This document shows, in pieces, positions 36,090 through 44,718 of a stretch of 64,000 nucleotides of DNA. Location of the stretch: NCBI GenBank assembly GCA_934318045.1, contig CAKREY010000014.1:3865-67864 (forward strand), written 5' to 3'. Numbering within the stretch: position 1 is the stretch's first letter; each line of letters opens with the position of its first letter. The DNA comes from Coprococcus_C sp934318045 (GTDB lineage: Bacteria; Bacillota; Clostridia; Lachnospirales; Lachnospiraceae). The translations under genes and the position numbers were made by a program. Under the pieces are notes generated by a model, which searched no databases, was not told where the DNA came from, and was given only the letters and a program-made list of their open reading frames with translations.

Positions 36090-37397
36090 ATGGAAGAATA
36101 TGTGATCAAAAATCAAAAAAAGCTCCGACTGGGCATCACGACAGGAACGTGCAGTGCAGCGGCGGCACAGGCAGCAGCGATGCAGCTTCTGCTTGGCGTA
36201 GAAAGCCATGGGGTAACCTTGCGTACACCAAAGGGGATGACGGTTTCCGTTCCGGTGTATCTGCTTGAATCAGATAGCCGGAAAGCAAGCTATAAAGTAG
36301 TAAAGGATAGCGGCGATGATCCCGATGTGACAAATGGCACGGATGTGTGCGTGACAGTGGCGTATGCGAAGCAGCGTGTGTGTGAGCAGATGGATGGAAG
36401 CGTAGGACTGGATGGAAACGTGGAAATAAGTGTTAGCACGGGAACATATGGAGATGCGGAAACAGGTGTTAGCACGGGAACGAATGGAATTATGAAACTA
36501 AGCACGCAGGGTAGGTCTTGTGCATTCACAAGTGAATCGTTTCCGTATCTGACGATGGACGGAGGAATCGGAATTGGGCGTGTCACGAAAGAAGGCCTGG
36601 AGCAGGCGGTCGGACAGGCGGCCATCAACCGTGTGCCACGGCAGATGATATTTGCGGCTGTGGCAGATGTATGTGAGAAAGCAAATGTTCGTGAACCATT
36701 GCATATCACGGTATGGATGCCGGAGGGCGAGACTCTGGCGAAGCGTACATTTAACCCGAAGCTTGGCATCGAAGGGGGACTTTCCGTGCTTGGGACAAGC
36801 GGAATCTTAGAGCCGATGAGCGAGCAGGCGATTGTGGCGACAATCGAAACAGAAATCCGGCAGTTACATGCGGTTGGCGAAGAGAAGATATTAGTCACGC
36901 CGGGAAATTATGGACAGACATACGCATCCGAATATCTGGGGCTCGATCTGACGAAGAGTGTCAAGTCGAGCAATTATATCGGCGAGACGATCGACCTTGC
37001 AATCTCGTATGGCATGAAAAATTTCCTACTGGTTGGAAATATCGGAAAGCTGGTGAAACTGGCGGCAGGTATCTTTAACACACATTCCAAGGTGGCAGAT
37101 GGACGTGGAGAAATCTTCGCGGTGCATGCCGCGATGGCGGGCGCAGAGGCGAATGTGGTACAGGAAATTTATAACTGTATCAATACCGACCGAATGTTGG
37201 ATGTTGTGGAACGAGAAGGCTTGCGGGAAGCTGTGATGCAGAGCATCCTTGCGGCAATTGAGAAACATGTGGCAGGCAGAGTTGGCGACACAATGCGGTT
37301 TGGAGTGATTGTATTTTCCGAGAAGTACGGATATCTGGGGCAGACGAGTGATGCGGACAAGGTGCTGGATGTGTTTCGCGGAAAGCAGCAGATGTAA
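36090..37397 (+). CDS. cbiD: cobalt-precorrin-5B C1-methyltransferase
   Basis: About 435 aa. It methylates C1 of the corrin ring in the anaerobic cobalamin pathway. Typical motifs are LRLGITTGTCSAAAAQAAA, DSGDDPDVTNGT, GGIGIGRVTKEGL and LVGNIGKLVKLAAGI with NTHSKVADGR. Around residues 114-138 it has an extra low-complexity stretch with VSTGT repeated at a 12-residue period, encoded by a 36-bp tandem repeat, which standard CbiD lacks. The start is uncertain: ATG 36084 and TTG 36078 are also in frame and all have weak ribosome sites. First gene of the cobalamin cluster. Confidence 0.92.
   Translation: MEEYVIKNQKKLRLGITTGTCSAAAAQAAAMQLLLGVESHGVTLRTPKGMTVSVPVYLLESDSRKASYKVVKDSGDDPDVTNGTDVCVTVAYAKQRVCEQMDGSVGLDGNVEISVSTGTYGDAETGVSTGTNGIMKLSTQGRSCAFTSESFPYLTMDGGIGIGRVTKEGLEQAVGQAAINRVPRQMIFAAVADVCEKANVREPLHITVWMPEGETLAKRTFNPKLGIEGGLSVLGTSGILEPMSEQAIVATIETEIRQLHAVGEEKILVTPGNYGQTYASEYLGLDLTKSVKSSNYIGETIDLAISYGMKNFLLVGNIGKLVKLAAGIFNTHSKVADGRGEIFAVHAAMAGAEANVVQEIYNCINTDRMLDVVEREGLREAVMQSILAAIEKHVAGRVGDTMRFGVIVFSEKYGYLGQTSDADKVLDVFRGKQQM
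36430..36501 (+). repeat. 36-bp tandem repeat within cbiD
   Basis: GTGTTAGCACGGGAAC occurs at 36430-36445 and 36466-36481, in frame with a 36-bp period; the flanking bases are partly conserved. It encodes an insertion that is not part of the CbiD core. Confidence 0.75.
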
Positions 37398-37565
37398 GAA
37401 TGATTACAGGATATTGAACACAGAATGTGAGCTGTGAGGGTAAGATGGATGCGAGGATGCCACCCGGGATATCGAACACGGGATGAGAAATATATGCGGG
37501 TGTGACGAGTGAAAAATCGTTGTGCAAAAACAGAATAGATTATAATAGATAAAGGAAGAAGATAA
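37398..37565 (+). other. cbiD-cbiFG gap with imperfect repeat
   Basis: GATATTGAACAC (37410) and GATATCGAACAC (37468) recur at a 58-bp period with similar flanks. A TATAAT near 37543 could be a -10 for cbiFG. No cobalamin riboswitch-like box was recognised here. Confidence 0.4.
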
Positions 37566-39407
37566 ATGGTACATTTCGTAGGAGCGGGCCCCGGCGCGTG
37601 TGATCTGATTACCGTGCGGGGCATGAATCGAATCAGGGAAGCGGATGTGATCATCTATGCAGGTTCGCTTGTGAATCCGGAGCTGCTTTCCTATGCGAAA
37701 GTGGACTGCGAGATCTATAACAGCGCGCATATGACGTTGGATGCGGTTGTGTCTGTAATGCGGGAAGCAGAGGCAGCAGGCAAAGGGACGGTGCGCCTGC
37801 ATACGGGTGATCCGTCCGTGTATGGTGCAATCCGCGAGCAGATGGATCTGCTGGATGAATATGGAATCGCATATGATGTGTGTCCGGGCGTGAGTGCGGT
37901 GTTCGGCGCCGCGGCATCGCTCGCATGTGAGTATACGTTGCCGGATGTGACGCAGACATTGATTCTGACGCGAGCGGAAGGGAAGACGCCGGTGCCGGAG
38001 AAAGAGAATCTGCGAAGTCTGGCTGCACACCGTGCCAGTCTGGTCCTATATCTGTCATCCGGGCTTGCCCGAAAGGTGCGGCAGGAACTTCTACTTGGTG
38101 GATACGCAGAGGATACGCCGGTTGCTGTTGTGTATAAGGCAACGTGGCCGGAAGAGAAGATCATCCGCACGACACTTTCTAAGCTTCCGGAAGATATGGA
38201 AGCGGCTGGAATTACGAAGACGGCACTCATCATTGTATCCCCGGCGCTTGGAAGTATCTATGAGAAGTCCAAACTCTATGATGCAGCATTTGCAACGGAA
38301 TACCGCGGCGCAACGGAGATTGCATTTCCGGCAGGAATCCGACGGGTACTGCTTATTACATGCAGTGTGCGCGGGTATGCGACGATGCAGAAGCTGGCGA
38401 AGAAGCTGGAGGCTATCCCTGGTGCAGAAATTATTACGAAGGTAAAATGCGAGGCACTTTCGGATGTTTCAATGCGGGAAACGGTAAAGGCGTGTGTCGA
38501 TGTGTATTTTGAGCAGGTGGACGCGATTGTGTTCGTGACCGCAAGCGGAATTGCGGTGCGGAGTGTAGCGGAACACCTGACACACAAATCCAAAGATCCA
38601 GCAATCGTGTGCATGGACGAATGCAGCAAACACGTGATATCGTTGGTGAGCGGGCATGCCGGCGGGGCAAATGCACTCACACAGATGCTGGCGGATGTGA
38701 TGTGGGCAACACCGGTTATTACGACGGCGACGGACGTGGAAGGACAGTTTTCTATCGATGATTATGCGCGGGAACATAATTTAGTTGTGACGGACTGGGC
38801 GAAGGCGAAGGCAATCAGCGCAGAGGTGCTGGCGACCGGGGCGAAGCCTGTGTGGGTGGATGAAGCAGAGGTTTCGCAGGAAGAAGAGAAGAACGCATGC
38901 GGGAATAGAATCGATGTTCGGAGATTAAAGATAGGTTCGTATCAGGTTATTGTAACTCCACGAGATATCCTGCCAGATGAGAAAATGTTGCAGCTTGTTC
39001 CACTCTGCATCGTAGCAGGAATTGGATGCAAGAAGGGAACATCTTCGGATAAAATCGAGCATGCGGTGCAGGATGCATTTGCGAAAGCAGGCTTGCGGAT
39101 GGAAGCGTTATGTGCGGTGGCGAGCATTGATTTGAAGAAGGAAGAGGCTGGATTGCTTGAATTCTGCGAGACGCGGAAAGTGCCATTTGAGGCATATACG
39201 GCAGAAGAATTGCAGGCGGTGTCGGGGACGTTTTCCGCATCCGAGTTCGTGACAGGCGTGACAGGCGTGGATAATGTTTGTGAGCGCAGTGCAGTGAAAT
39301 ATGCAAGCGAGCATGGCGCGAATGATGGAGAGCTGTTGCTTCGCAAGCAGGCGCAGGATGGCGTGACGGTAGCACTGGCGTATGTGGGTGTAGCGAGTGG
39401 AAAGTAA
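37566..39407 (+). CDS. cbiFG: CbiF-CbiG fusion: precorrin-4 C11-methyltransferase / precorrin-5A hydrolase
   Basis: 613-aa bifunctional enzyme. Residues 1 to about 255 are a SAM-dependent tetrapyrrole methylase of the CbiF type (VHFVGAGPGACDLITVRG, HTGDPSVYGA). Residues about 260-613 are CbiG, which opens the lactone of cobalt-precorrin-5A (FVTASGIAVRSVAEHL, VSLVSGHAGGANALT, GIGCKKGTSS). The two steps are consecutive, so the fusion is functional. ATG 37566 follows AAAGGAAGAAG. The last codons overlap a copy of the 20-mer found in the 35.8-36.0 kb repeats. Confidence 0.93.
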   Translation: MVHFVGAGPGACDLITVRGMNRIREADVIIYAGSLVNPELLSYAKVDCEIYNSAHMTLDAVVSVMREAEAAGKGTVRLHTGDPSVYGAIREQMDLLDEYGIAYDVCPGVSAVFGAAASLACEYTLPDVTQTLILTRAEGKTPVPEKENLRSLAAHRASLVLYLSSGLARKVRQELLLGGYAEDTPVAVVYKATWPEEKIIRTTLSKLPEDMEAAGITKTALIIVSPALGSIYEKSKLYDAAFATEYRGATEIAFPAGIRRVLLITCSVRGYATMQKLAKKLEAIPGAEIITKVKCEALSDVSMRETVKACVDVYFEQVDAIVFVTASGIAVRSVAEHLTHKSKDPAIVCMDECSKHVISLVSGHAGGANALTQMLADVMWATPVITTATDVEGQFSIDDYAREHNLVVTDWAKAKAISAEVLATGAKPVWVDEAEVSQEEEKNACGNRIDVRRLKIGSYQVIVTPRDILPDEKMLQLVPLCIVAGIGCKKGTSSDKIEHAVQDAFAKAGLRMEALCAVASIDLKKEEAGLLEFCETRKVPFEAYTAEELQAVSGTFSASEFVTGVTGVDNVCERSAVKYASEHGANDGELLLRKQAQDGVTVALAYVGVASGK

Positions 39408-39466
39408 GCAGAAAAACCCACGCGGTGGGTTTGGAAGTCGAAAAACAAGCGAAAAAACCCAAACCG
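39401..39466 (+). repeat. copy of the cbiD-upstream repeat at the cbiFG 3' end
   Basis: AAAGTAAGCAGAAAAACCCA (39401-39420), identical to the 20-mers at 35860 and 35973, contains the cbiFG stop codon and is followed by a CGCGGTGGGT hairpin and a diverged second copy with AAAAAACCCAAACCGGAAG. Confidence 0.8.
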
Positions 39467-39508
39467 GAAGCTATAACATAGAAATATAGAGCAATAACGG
39501 AGAGAAAT

Positions 39509-40261
39509 ATGAGCGCAGATAGTAAGAAGGAATTGTATATTGTCGGGCTTGGCCCCGGCGCGAGACAGAAGATGACGCAGGAAGCAATCGACGTCGTGGA
39601 AGCCTGCGAAGTGATTGCGGGATATAAGGTGTACATTGATTTGCTGAAGCCGTATTACCCGGATAAGGAATATCTGGTGAATGGTATGAGGCAGGAGGTA
39701 GAACGATGTCGGCTGGCACTGGAAACTGCGGCAGGCGGAAAGAAGACAGCGCTTGTCTGTAGTGGTGACGCTGGCGTATATGGCATGGCAGGAATCACAT
39801 TGGAGCTGGCAACAGAATTTCCGGAGGTGGATGTACATGTGATTCCGGGCGTGACGGCAGCATTATCCGGTGCGGCATTGCTTGGCGCGCCACTTGGGCA
39901 TGATTTTACAGTGATCAGTCTGAGTGATTTGCTGACACCGTGGGAGCTGATAGAGCGGCGTCTTGCGGCAGCCGCTGAGGGTGATTTCGCAATCTGTCTG
40001 TACAATCCGTCCAGTCACAAACGACATGATTATCTGCAGAAAGCGTGTCAGATTCTGTTACAGAAAAAATCTGGAGATACAATCTGTGGAATCACGCGGA
40101 ATATCGGGCGCGATGGCGAAGAAAAACGAATTCTGACATTGGGCGAGTTACTGGAGACGCAGGTGGATATGTTCACGACAGTATTTATCGGAAATTCCCA
40201 GACACGAAAAGTTGGTGACGCGATGGTGACACCGCGCGGATATAGAAGAGATAACGCATGA
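39509..40261 (+). CDS. cbiH: precorrin-3B C17-methyltransferase
   Basis: 250-aa SAM-dependent enzyme that methylates C17 and contracts the ring in the anaerobic route. Family motifs are LYIVGLGPGARQKMT, CSGDAGVYGMAGI and the GAPLGHDFTVISLSDLLTPW segment specific to CobJ/CbiH. CGGAGAG precedes ATG 39509. The ATGA overlap with cbiJ indicates translational coupling. Confidence 0.93.
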   Translation: MSADSKKELYIVGLGPGARQKMTQEAIDVVEACEVIAGYKVYIDLLKPYYPDKEYLVNGMRQEVERCRLALETAAGGKKTALVCSGDAGVYGMAGITLELATEFPEVDVHVIPGVTAALSGAALLGAPLGHDFTVISLSDLLTPWELIERRLAAAAEGDFAICLYNPSSHKRHDYLQKACQILLQKKSGDTICGITRNIGRDGEEKRILTLGELLETQVDMFTTVFIGNSQTRKVGDAMVTPRGYRRDNA

Positions 40262-41070
40262 AAGTAGTCATATTTGGTGGTACAACGGAGGGGCGACAGC
40301 TTGCCGAGTATCTGATACAATTAAACAAGAAGCAGAAAATGCAGACTATCGAAGTCCATGTTTGCGTGGCATCGGAGTATGGTGCACAGGTGTTACCGGA
40401 CGCCGCCGCACTCAAGGTGCATGTCGGACGGCTGGAGCAGGAGGATATGCAGGGATTCCTGCAGGCGGTACAGGCAGACATCTGTGTGGATGCGACACAT
40501 CCATATGCGGTGATCGTGACACAGAATATCTATCAGGCGTGTAAGGCGGTGGAAGTTCCGTATGTCCGCGTGCGTCGGGAGATGCAAACCTGTGAAACAC
40601 CAGACAGCGTCTATGTCAAAGACACGCAGGCGGCGGTTGATTATCTGAAAGGCGTGACCGGAAATATTCTGATTACGACAGGCAGCAAAGAATTACATTT
40701 GTATACGCAGATCCCGGACTATGAATCGCGCTGTACGGCGCGTGTGCTTCCAACGCCGTCTGTGGTAGAGGCATGTACGGAACTGGGATTTACCGGCAAG
40801 CATCTGATCTGCATGCAGGGCCCTTTTGATCTGGAAATGAATCTGGCGACCTTGCGCTATGCAAATGCTGATTTCCTTGTGACAAAGGCAAGTGGGAAGA
40901 ACGGCGGCTACGACGAAAAATGTGAGGCTGCGCTTGCTGCGGGCGTGCATCTGGTTGTGATTGGGCGTCCAAGGGAGCAGGTAGAACCGGTAATGTCACT
41001 TGCACAGGCAGAAAAATATTTGACTGATAGGATAAGAGGCGGAAAGGAGAATCAAAAGAATGGGGAATAA
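40258..41070 (+). CDS. cbiJ: precorrin-6A (cobalt-precorrin-6A) reductase
   Basis: 270-aa NAD(P)H-dependent reductase of the ring macrocycle. The N-terminal VVIFGGTTEGRQLA, the DATHPYAVIVTQNIYQAC segment, TTGSKELH and VTKASGKNGGYDEK mark CobK/CbiJ. It overlaps cbiH by 4 nt and cbiET by 11 nt, so all three are translated as one unit. Confidence 0.92.
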   Translation: MKVVIFGGTTEGRQLAEYLIQLNKKQKMQTIEVHVCVASEYGAQVLPDAAALKVHVGRLEQEDMQGFLQAVQADICVDATHPYAVIVTQNIYQACKAVEVPYVRVRREMQTCETPDSVYVKDTQAAVDYLKGVTGNILITTGSKELHLYTQIPDYESRCTARVLPTPSVVEACTELGFTGKHLICMQGPFDLEMNLATLRYANADFLVTKASGKNGGYDEKCEAALAAGVHLVVIGRPREQVEPVMSLAQAEKYLTDRIRGGKENQKNGE

Positions 41071-42430
41071 TGAAAACACCATCGTATATTTGACCGGTAT
41101 GGGACCGGGAAATGCGGATTGCCTGACGTGGGAAGCGGTACAGGCATTATCGCAGGCGACCGTATGTATCGGTGCTTCCCGTATGCTTCAGATCTGGAAG
41201 AGCCTCTGTGAAGAAGATGGACGCGACGCGGAGCAGACCTTTTATAATGCGTACAAGGCAGAAGAAATTGCAGAACTGATTCAAAATCATGTCGGAGAGA
41301 CGATTGCGGTAGTATTCTCCGGGGATATCGGTTTTTATTCCGGCGCGAAGAAGCTTTCGATGATGTTGCGAAAGACAGCGGGGAAAGTCTGCAATATGGT
41401 GGATGACACGACAGGAACAACCGAACAGATACAGGCAGATAAAACAATTTATGAGCTTTGTTATATTCCGGGACTCTCGTCTGTTCAGTATTTGTTTGAT
41501 AAAATTGGCTGGGCATGGGAGGATGCAGAGCTTATAAGCAATCATGGCATCTCTGCAAATATTCCAGCGAAGGTGCTGCATCATGCGAAGGTCGGTACAT
41601 TGCTTGGCGGTGAAAATCAGGTGGCAGAAGTCTGTAAGCGGCTTACCGAAGTGGGATTGGGAGAAATCGTGGTAGTCGTTGGAGAGCGGTTGTCATATCC
41701 TGATGAGAAAATTACAAAGAAATATGCCAAAAATCTATGTGAGAATACATTTGATAAGCTGGCGGTTGCAATATTTATAAATGATCATCCGCAGCCAAGG
41801 CGTTTAGCTCCGGGAATCAAAGATGAAATGTTTATCCGGGGTAAGGTGCCGATGACGAAGGAAGAAGTGCGGATGGTTGCAATCGCAAAGCTTGGAATTC
41901 AGGAAGACACAGGACTGGTGAAATATGATCAGAACAGCGGGCAATGCATGACAAACAATCCTGCACCAGTCATTTACGATGTAGGAGCGGGAACGGGTTC
42001 AGTATCCATTGAGTTGTCACTCCTGACTGAGCAGGGAACGGTATATGCGATTGAGAAAAAGCCAGAAGCTGTGGAATTGTTGCATGCGAACCGAGAGAAG
42101 TTTCATGTGGGAAATATGGAGATCCTTGCGGGCGAAGCATCGGAAGTGATTCCAACGCTTCCTGCACCGACGCATGTATTTATCGGAGGAAATGGCGGAA
42201 ATCTGTTCAAGATCATGGATCAGATCTATGCGAAAAATCCGAACGCGCGCATTGTTCTGACTGCGGTCACATTGGAGACGCAGGCAGAAATGCTTACATT
42301 GGCAGACATAGCGAAGCGGCATAACGTGGATTTTAATATGGTACAGATGGCGGTGACGCGCAGCCGCGAAGCTGGCCCGTATCATATGATGCAAGCACAA
42401 AATCCGGTGTGGATCGTGACGATGGGATAG
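41060..42430 (+). CDS. cbiET: CbiE-CbiT fusion: precorrin-6B/7 C5,15-methyltransferase, decarboxylating
   Basis: 456-aa bifunctional enzyme. Residues about 8-235 are the tetrapyrrole methylase CbiE (VYLTGMGPGNADCLT, VFSGDIGFYSGA). Residues about 260-456 are CbiT, a Rossmann methyltransferase with VIYDVGAGTGSVSIEL, IEKKPEA and FIGGNGG. Fusion order matches CobL. The linker between them is normal. GGAAAGGAG precedes ATG 41060 within the cbiJ end. Confidence 0.94.
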   Translation: MGNNENTIVYLTGMGPGNADCLTWEAVQALSQATVCIGASRMLQIWKSLCEEDGRDAEQTFYNAYKAEEIAELIQNHVGETIAVVFSGDIGFYSGAKKLSMMLRKTAGKVCNMVDDTTGTTEQIQADKTIYELCYIPGLSSVQYLFDKIGWAWEDAELISNHGISANIPAKVLHHAKVGTLLGGENQVAEVCKRLTEVGLGEIVVVVGERLSYPDEKITKKYAKNLCENTFDKLAVAIFINDHPQPRRLAPGIKDEMFIRGKVPMTKEEVRMVAIAKLGIQEDTGLVKYDQNSGQCMTNNPAPVIYDVGAGTGSVSIELSLLTEQGTVYAIEKKPEAVELLHANREKFHVGNMEILAGEASEVIPTLPAPTHVFIGGNGGNLFKIMDQIYAKNPNARIVLTAVTLETQAEMLTLADIAKRHNVDFNMVQMAVTRSREAGPYHMMQAQNPVWIVTMG

Positions 42431-42585
42431 AAAATGTACAAGAGCGACCGGAAGAAACAATAGTATAGAAAATGCACAGGAGCGACCGGAAGAAACAATA
42501 GTATAGAAAATGCACAGAAACAGCCGAGAAGAAACAATAGTATGGAAAATGGACAGGAACAGCTGGTAAGAATCAATGGTATAAC
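42428..42585 (+). repeat. 38-bp tandem repeat between cbiET and cbiA
   Basis: Units beginning TAGAAAATG start at 42428, 42466 and 42504, each 38 bp apart; a degenerate fourth starts at 42543 (39 bp). Each has an AGCGACCGGAAGAAACAATA-like core. The first overlaps the cbiET stop. There are no unique spacers, so this is not a CRISPR array. Confidence 0.85.
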
Positions 42586-42612
42586 ATGTACAGTTACAGT
42601 CGGGGAGAAACA

Positions 42613-44007
42613 ATGCAACACAAGAATAATATCCAGGTAAATACCCCACGTGTGATGTTCGCAGCGACGCGGAGTGGCAGCGGAAAAACAACCGTGACGT
42701 GTGGTGTGCTGGCAGCATTAAAAAAACAGAATATAAAGGTACAGGCGTATAAATGCGGTCCGGATTATATCGATCCGATGTTTCACCGGACGGTGCTCGG
42801 AATCGACACTGGAAATCTGGATACGTTCTTCGCGGGGGCTGATGCGATTGGACGCATCCTGGCGCGAGACACGAAGGATGCAGAATTGATCGTGATGGAA
42901 GGCGTCATGGGATATTACGACGGTGTTGGTGGAACAACGACGATGGCAAGCTCTTATGAATTAAGCAAGGTTACGAAGACACCGGTCGTTCTAATCGTGG
43001 ATGCGAAGGGCGCGAGTGTCACGCTTGCGGCGATCATCCGCGGAATTATGGAATATAAGAAGGACAGCCGGATTGTAGGGGTGATATTAAACCGTGTATC
43101 ACCGATGTTTTACAGCCGGATCAAGCATGTGATCGAGACGGAATGTGGGATTCCAGTGCTTGGATATCTGCCGGAAGATGCATCATTTGCGGTACCATCC
43201 AGACACCTTGGACTGCTGCAACCGGATGAAATGCAGAAGCAGAGAGACTGGGTGGAAACAGTTGCGGAAGCTGCCAGAAAAACGATTGATATTGACGGGA
43301 TTCTGGAGATCGCGGCACAAGCAGAGATGTTGCAGATACAGAAGGCGACAGGTGAGACAGAAAAAAGCAAGTTCCCAGCCGGTTATCGCATTGGCGTGGC
43401 AAGAGACGCGGCATTTTCCTTTTATTATCGGGAGAATCTGCGCATGTTAGAGGATATGGGAGCGACACTTGTGTACTTTTCTCCGCTGACAGATGCGCAT
43501 GTGTCGGAGGTGGACGCACTGATCTTTGGCGGCGGTTACCCAGAGCTTTATGCAAAGCAGTTGTACGAGAATCAGTCGATGCGTGCGTCTGTCTGGCAGG
43601 CATTGGAAGCAGGCATGCCGTGCCATGCAGAATGTGGCGGTTTCTTATATCTTGGCAAATCACTTGCCGATGCAGAGGGAAATGTATATGAGATGGTCGG
43701 TTTCTTGGATGGTGCAGGATTCCGGACAGAGCGGCTACAGCGATTTGGGTATGTGGAGCTGGCACCGCAGGAAGCGGATGCATTTGCTGTGAATACGGTT
43801 TTGCGCGGACATGAGTTTCACTACTGGGATAGCACGGATTGTGGCGATGCCTGTTTGGCGTGGAAGCCCCTTTCCAAGCAGAAGACCTATCCGTGTATGG
43901 TGAAGAAGAAAGGAACGTTCGCCGGATTCCCACACCTGTATTACGCGGGTGCGGAGAATTTTTTCTATCATCTATTTTTAAATAGTACAGAGAATGAAAA
44001 TAGATGA
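42613..44007 (+). CDS. cbiA: cobyrinate a,c-diamide synthase
   Basis: 464-aa ATP- and glutamine-dependent amidotransferase that amidates the a and c side chains. N-terminal P-loop-like AATRSGSGKTTVTCG, then KCGPDYIDPMFH, and a C-terminal glutaminase domain with GGGYPELYA and the nucleophile Cys in HAECGGFLYLG. GGGGAG 6 nt before ATG 42613 sets the start; 42586 is also in frame. Confidence 0.94.
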   Translation: MQHKNNIQVNTPRVMFAATRSGSGKTTVTCGVLAALKKQNIKVQAYKCGPDYIDPMFHRTVLGIDTGNLDTFFAGADAIGRILARDTKDAELIVMEGVMGYYDGVGGTTTMASSYELSKVTKTPVVLIVDAKGASVTLAAIIRGIMEYKKDSRIVGVILNRVSPMFYSRIKHVIETECGIPVLGYLPEDASFAVPSRHLGLLQPDEMQKQRDWVETVAEAARKTIDIDGILEIAAQAEMLQIQKATGETEKSKFPAGYRIGVARDAAFSFYYRENLRMLEDMGATLVYFSPLTDAHVSEVDALIFGGGYPELYAKQLYENQSMRASVWQALEAGMPCHAECGGFLYLGKSLADAEGNVYEMVGFLDGAGFRTERLQRFGYVELAPQEADAFAVNTVLRGHEFHYWDSTDCGDACLAWKPLSKQKTYPCMVKKKGTFAGFPHLYYAGAENFFYHLFLNSTENENR

Positions 44008-44064
44008 AAATAGATAATATAGTTTTTGGTTAGTAATGAGGGAAGAGAAGAGTAAGAGGGTATT

Positions 44065-44712
44065 ATGTTAGAAGAGATACAGTTACAGCAGGTGCTGCCA
44101 CAGGAAATTGAAAAACGAAGCTTCGAGATTATCACAGAGGAGCTAGGAAATGTTGAATTAGATCCGCTTCAGGCACCGATTATCAAGCGGGCAATCCATA
44201 CGTCGGCGGATTTTGATTATTTGAAGAATCTGACATTTTCTGAGCTGGCAGTGGAACAGTTCCATACGGCGATTAAAAATGGAGCCTGTATTGTCACGGA
44301 TACGCAGATGGCGAAATCCGGCATCAACAAGAAAGAACTTGCGAAATACGGTGGTGAGGTCTACTGCTTTATGAGCGATGACGACGTGGCAGAGATCGCG
44401 AAGAAACAAGGTTCCACGCGGGCAGTAGCAAGTATGGAGAAGGCGTGCATGTTAGACAAGCCGCTTATTTTCGCGATTGGAAATGCACCGACCGCGCTGG
44501 TGCGTCTGTATGAGCTGATCGACGAAGGAAAGCTGCATCCATGCGGCATTATTGGTGTGCCGGTTGGCTTCGTGAATGTGGTGGAAGCGAAAGAACTCAT
44601 CATGCGGACACCTGTGCCGTATATTGTGGCACGCGGCAGGAAGGGCGGTAGCAATATTGCCGCGGCAATCTGCAATGCGCTGTTGTATGAGCTGCGGGAT
44701 ATGGAGAAGTAA
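44065..44712 (+). CDS. cbiC: cobalt-precorrin-8 methylmutase
   Basis: 215-aa enzyme that moves the C11 methyl to C12. Matching segments are IIKRAIHTSADFDYLKNL (with the catalytic His), CIVTDTQMAKSGI and GVPVGFVNVVEAKE. Directly followed by cobT. Nothing unusual. Confidence 0.94.
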   Translation: MLEEIQLQQVLPQEIEKRSFEIITEELGNVELDPLQAPIIKRAIHTSADFDYLKNLTFSELAVEQFHTAIKNGACIVTDTQMAKSGINKKELAKYGGEVYCFMSDDDVAEIAKKQGSTRAVASMEKACMLDKPLIFAIGNAPTALVRLYELIDEGKLHPCGIIGVPVGFVNVVEAKELIMRTPVPYIVARGRKGGSNIAAAICNALLYELRDMEK

Positions 44713-44718
44713 GAAATT

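Noticed and set aside
42428..42585. Possible CRISPR array
   Set aside because: Units are adjacent 38-bp tandem repeats with no unique spacers and no cas genes.
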